DNA of 7,024 nt, from contig CAAGFH010000101.1 of the NCBI GenBank assembly GCA_900769095.1, positions 1 through 7,024 on the forward strand, written 5' to 3'. Made by a program: the position numbers and the translations under genes. The notes beneath the pieces are model-generated. The model did no database searches and was not told the origin of the DNA. It saw nothing but the letters and a program-made list of their open reading frames with translations. The stretch comes from Methanobacteriaceae archaeon (GTDB taxonomy: Archaea; Methanobacteriota; Methanobacteria; Methanobacteriales; Methanobacteriaceae). This document shows, piece by piece, positions 5,379 to 7,024 of this stretch; the stretch's first letter is position 1; the number at the start of each line of letters is the position of its first letter.

Positions 5379-5752
5379 CTAGTGAAGTTGAAAATTTTAT
5401 TAAAAAAGCTGAAGACAAACTAATATCTAGTAAAATATTATATGATGCGGACCAGTAGGCTACAAGTGTTAGTGCATCGTATTACTGTATGTTTCTTGCT
5501 GCAAAGGCATTATTAATTAAGAAAGGTTGTAATGTAGGAAAGAATCATGTTGGATTAATTAAACAATTTAGTTTAAAGTATGTTAAAGAAGACATTTTTG
5601 ATTATAATATTTATAAATTCCTTGCAGAGACACAATCTATAAGAGAAGAAGCAGATTATAGTGATATTGATACTATTACTGGAAGTGTTGCTTTAAATAA
5701 AATAAATCAGGCTGAACTATTTTTAATTGAATCTAAAAAATTTTTAGATTAA
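5375..5752 (+). pseudogene. HEPN-domain protein, copy 2, interrupted by amber codon at 5456
   Basis: The frame from ATG 5375 reads MTSEVENFIKKAEDKL and continues to TAA 5750-5752, but codon 28 (5456-5458) is TAG. In copy 1 the aligned residue is Tyr28 (TAT), so one base change explains the stop. The rest is good PF05168-type HEPN sequence: SYYCMFLAAKALLIKK (35-50), KNHVG (56-60), FSLKYVKED (65-73), REEADY (90-95), QAELFLIESKKFLD at the end. Repaired, it would have 125 residues. Restart at ATG 5489 would give 87 residues lacking the first helix, and no ribosome binding site precedes it. TAG is an ordinary stop elsewhere here (spt4, rps24e, zinc-ribbon gene), so readthrough is unlikely. Confidence 0.82.
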
Positions 5753-5760
5753 CTATGCTC

Positions 5761-5776
5761 TTTTTTCATTTTTTAT
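5761..5776 (+). terminator. T-rich tract after HEPN copy 2
   Basis: TTTTTTCATTTTTTAT begins 8 bases after the HEPN stop, and a further T8 lies at 5819-5826. Both fit archaeal U-tract termination of the second MNT/HEPN unit. The remainder of the 5753-5980 spacer shows only the downstream promoter. Confidence 0.45.
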
Positions 5777-5876
5777 ATGATCTTAATATGTTAAAAATTA
5801 TTACGGAGTATTTTTCGCTTTTTTTTAATTGATGTTTTTTATAAGATTATTCAAAAAAAGGATATTGAAAATATAG

Positions 5877-5885
5877 TATATAAAA
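5877..5885 (+). promoter_or_regulatory. TATA box for the aldo/keto reductase gene
   Basis: TATATAAAA preceded by A-rich DNA predicts a start near 5903 and a leader of about 75 bases. A second match, TTTATATG at 5952-5959, would start transcription at about the ATG itself and leave the GAGGG site (5970-5974) out of the transcript, so it is less favoured. Confidence 0.45.
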
Positions 5886-5980
5886 TAATATAAACTTTTT
5901 AGTGGATATAGGTCATTTTTCAATAAATTCTTTTATCATAATTAATAAAAATTTATATGAGATATTTTTGAGGGAATTTA

Positions 5981-7024
5981 ATGGAATATAAAAAATTAGG
6001 AAACACAGGAATTGAAGTATCAAAAATAGCTTTTGGTGCTGAGTATATGGTTGAAAGGCCTTATGAAGATAGTGAAGCTTTAATTAAGGCTTGTGAGGAA
6101 AATGGGATTAATTTTGTTGACTGCTGGATGAGTGAACCTGATGTACGCTCACACCTTGGAAAAGCAATAGTTCCTAATCGTGATTTTTGGGTTATCCAGG
6201 GTCATATCGGTGCTACATGGCAAAACAACCAGTATGTTAAATCACGTGATATGGATAAGGTAATTCCTGCTTTTGAAGACTTTATGCAAAGATTTCAAAT
6301 AGATACTCTTGATTTTGGAATGATTCATTATGTTGATCAAATTGATGATTATAATGAAATTATGAACGGTCCTTTTATGGAGTATGTTCGCAAATTAAAA
6401 CAAGAAGGAACAATTAAACACATTGGACTTAGTACTCACAATCCTGATATTGGTATTCTAGCTGCTAAAAACCCTGAAATTGAATCAATAATGTTTTCTA
6501 TGAATCCTGCTTTTGATATGTTCGGTACAATGGAGGATATTTGGGAATATAGAAAAGAGGGTGTTTTTGATGATGATAGTTTATCTTCCATTAATCCTAA
6601 AAGAGTAGAACTTTATGAATTGTGTGAAAAAACTGGTACTGCTCTAACAGCAATGAAAGGATTTGCCGGTGGTAATTTATTAAGTGATGAAATATCTCCA
6701 TTTGGTGTTGCATTAACTCCTATTCAATGTATTCATTATGCTTTAGAACAAAAAGGAGTCTCCAGTATCTTTGTTGGTGTTGATAATGTTAGTGAACTTG
6801 AGGATTCTATAAAATACTGTGATGCAACAGATGATGAAAAAGATTATACTCATGTGTTAAAAAACGCTCCTAAACATTCATTTGAAGGTCAGTGTACTTA
6901 TTGTGGACACTGTGCTCCTTGTTCTTCTCAAATTAACATTGCAATGGCGATTAAATTCTATGATCTTGCAAAAAATCATGATGAGGTTCCTGAAAGTATC
7001 AAACAACATTATTCAGATTTAAAA
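5981..7024 (+). CDS. Aldo/keto reductase family protein with 4Fe-4S motif, 3' end cut off
   Basis: The reading frame is open for 348 codons to the window edge. It is an aldo/keto reductase TIM barrel of the kind with an added iron-sulfur tail (COG1453-like). It begins with the family opening MEYKKLGNTGIEVSKIAFGAE (1-21) and has NFVDCW (44-49), TLDFGMIHYVD (109-119), IKHIGLSTHNP (145-155) and GVSSIFVGVDNVSELEDS (259-276), then C-x2-C-x2-C-x2-C at Cys305, 308, 311 and 314. Of the classical catalytic tetrad, Asp47 and His116 are seen; the Tyr is missing after Asp47 (W-M-S-E-P) and the Lys position reads Gln73 or nearby (VIQGHIG). A redox enzyme is likely, but substrate and cofactor cannot be read. 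ATG follows GAGGG (5970-5974) by 6 bases. Usual family length (about 370-390) implies little is missing. Confidence 0.88.
   Translation, partial: MEYKKLGNTGIEVSKIAFGAEYMVERPYEDSEALIKACEENGINFVDCWMSEPDVRSHLGKAIVPNRDFWVIQGHIGATWQNNQYVKSRDMDKVIPAFEDFMQRFQIDTLDFGMIHYVDQIDDYNEIMNGPFMEYVRKLKQEGTIKHIGLSTHNPDIGILAAKNPEIESIMFSMNPAFDMFGTMEDIWEYRKEGVFDDDSLSSINPKRVELYELCEKTGTALTAMKGFAGGNLLSDEISPFGVALTPIQCIHYALEQKGVSSIFVGVDNVSELEDSIKYCDATDDEKDYTHVLKNAPKHSFEGQCTYCGHCAPCSSQINIAMAIKFYDLAKNHDEVPESIKQHYSDLK

Larger units (their letters stand above)
5005..5752 (+). repeat. Direct repeat copy 2: promoter plus MNT/HEPN module
   Basis: This is the second copy of the module at 2814-3555, in the same orientation, with the minus-strand PP-loop/zinc-ribbon operon between them. 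TGTG-to-TATA (17 bases), TATA-to-ATG (about 53), GGTGAT ribosome binding site and the overlap of the two genes are all conserved. Nucleotide identity is highest at the start of the MNT gene. Confidence 0.85.

Noticed and set aside
5456..5458. TAG in HEPN copy 2 as pyrrolysine or a readthrough codon
   Set aside because: TAG ends at least three other genes here (spt4, rps24e, zinc ribbon), the aligned codon in copy 1 is Tyr, and Methanobacteriales are not known to use pyrrolysine.
5489..5752. Restart of HEPN copy 2 at ATG 5489 as an independent 87-residue gene
   Set aside because: No ribosome binding site precedes it and the first helix, including the Y-Y part of the HEPN core, would be missing; it is the tail of the interrupted gene.
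2814..5752. Transposon or integron origin of the duplicated module
   Set aside because: No transposase, terminal inverted repeats, target duplications or attachment sites were seen at the edges of either copy.

Overview
The window looks like chromosomal DNA from an AT-rich methanogenic archaeon of the order Methanobacteriales, most likely a Methanobrevibacter-type species. The case rests on an archaeal information-processing cluster (Spt4 tail, GTP-dependent dephospho-CoA kinase, eS24, eS31), TATA-type archaeal promoters, GGTGAT/GAGG-type ribosome binding sites, very T-rich intergenic DNA and PF05168-like HEPN genes. The genus is inferred from remembered sequence style, not from a search.

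Layout. Bases 1 to about 62 (possibly up to 86) are about 49% GC, read open on the minus strand, and replace the 5' half of spt4, so they look like a chimeric contig end or a recombination joint. From there to 1197 runs a plus-strand co-directional cluster: spt4 (partial), dephospho-CoA kinase, rps24e and rps27ae, with gaps of about 10-18 bases and ribosome binding sites that touch or overlap preceding stop codons. A T-rich terminator follows. argH (1278-2699) is a separate unit that ends inside a perfect palindrome acting as a likely terminator.

From 2814 to 5752 lies the accessory-looking part: two homologous, directly repeated MNT nucleotidyltransferase / HEPN modules (a toxin-antitoxin-like pair), each with the same promoter geometry. 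Both MNT genes are intact (65 of 100 residues identical by hand alignment). Both HEPN partners are broken, by different lesions: a one-base deletion near 3384 in copy 1 and a Tyr-to-amber change at 5456 in copy 2. Between the copies, on the minus strand, sits a two-gene operon for a KH-domain/PP-loop ATPase (probable RNA-modifying enzyme) and a 58-residue zinc-ribbon protein. In the convergent gap there is a consensus TATA box followed, at the expected distance, by a GC-richer segment that folds into two hairpins: a candidate small RNA.

The window closes with the start of a ferredoxin-like aldo/keto reductase family protein (5981 to beyond 7024) that carries a CxxCxxCxxC cluster motif and appears to lack two of the four classical aldo/keto reductase catalytic residues.

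Functional reading: the first part is housekeeping (transcription elongation, CoA, ribosome, arginine). The middle is a decaying, duplicated toxin-antitoxin-like locus around an RNA-modification-type operon. No tRNA, rRNA, CRISPR array or transposase was seen.
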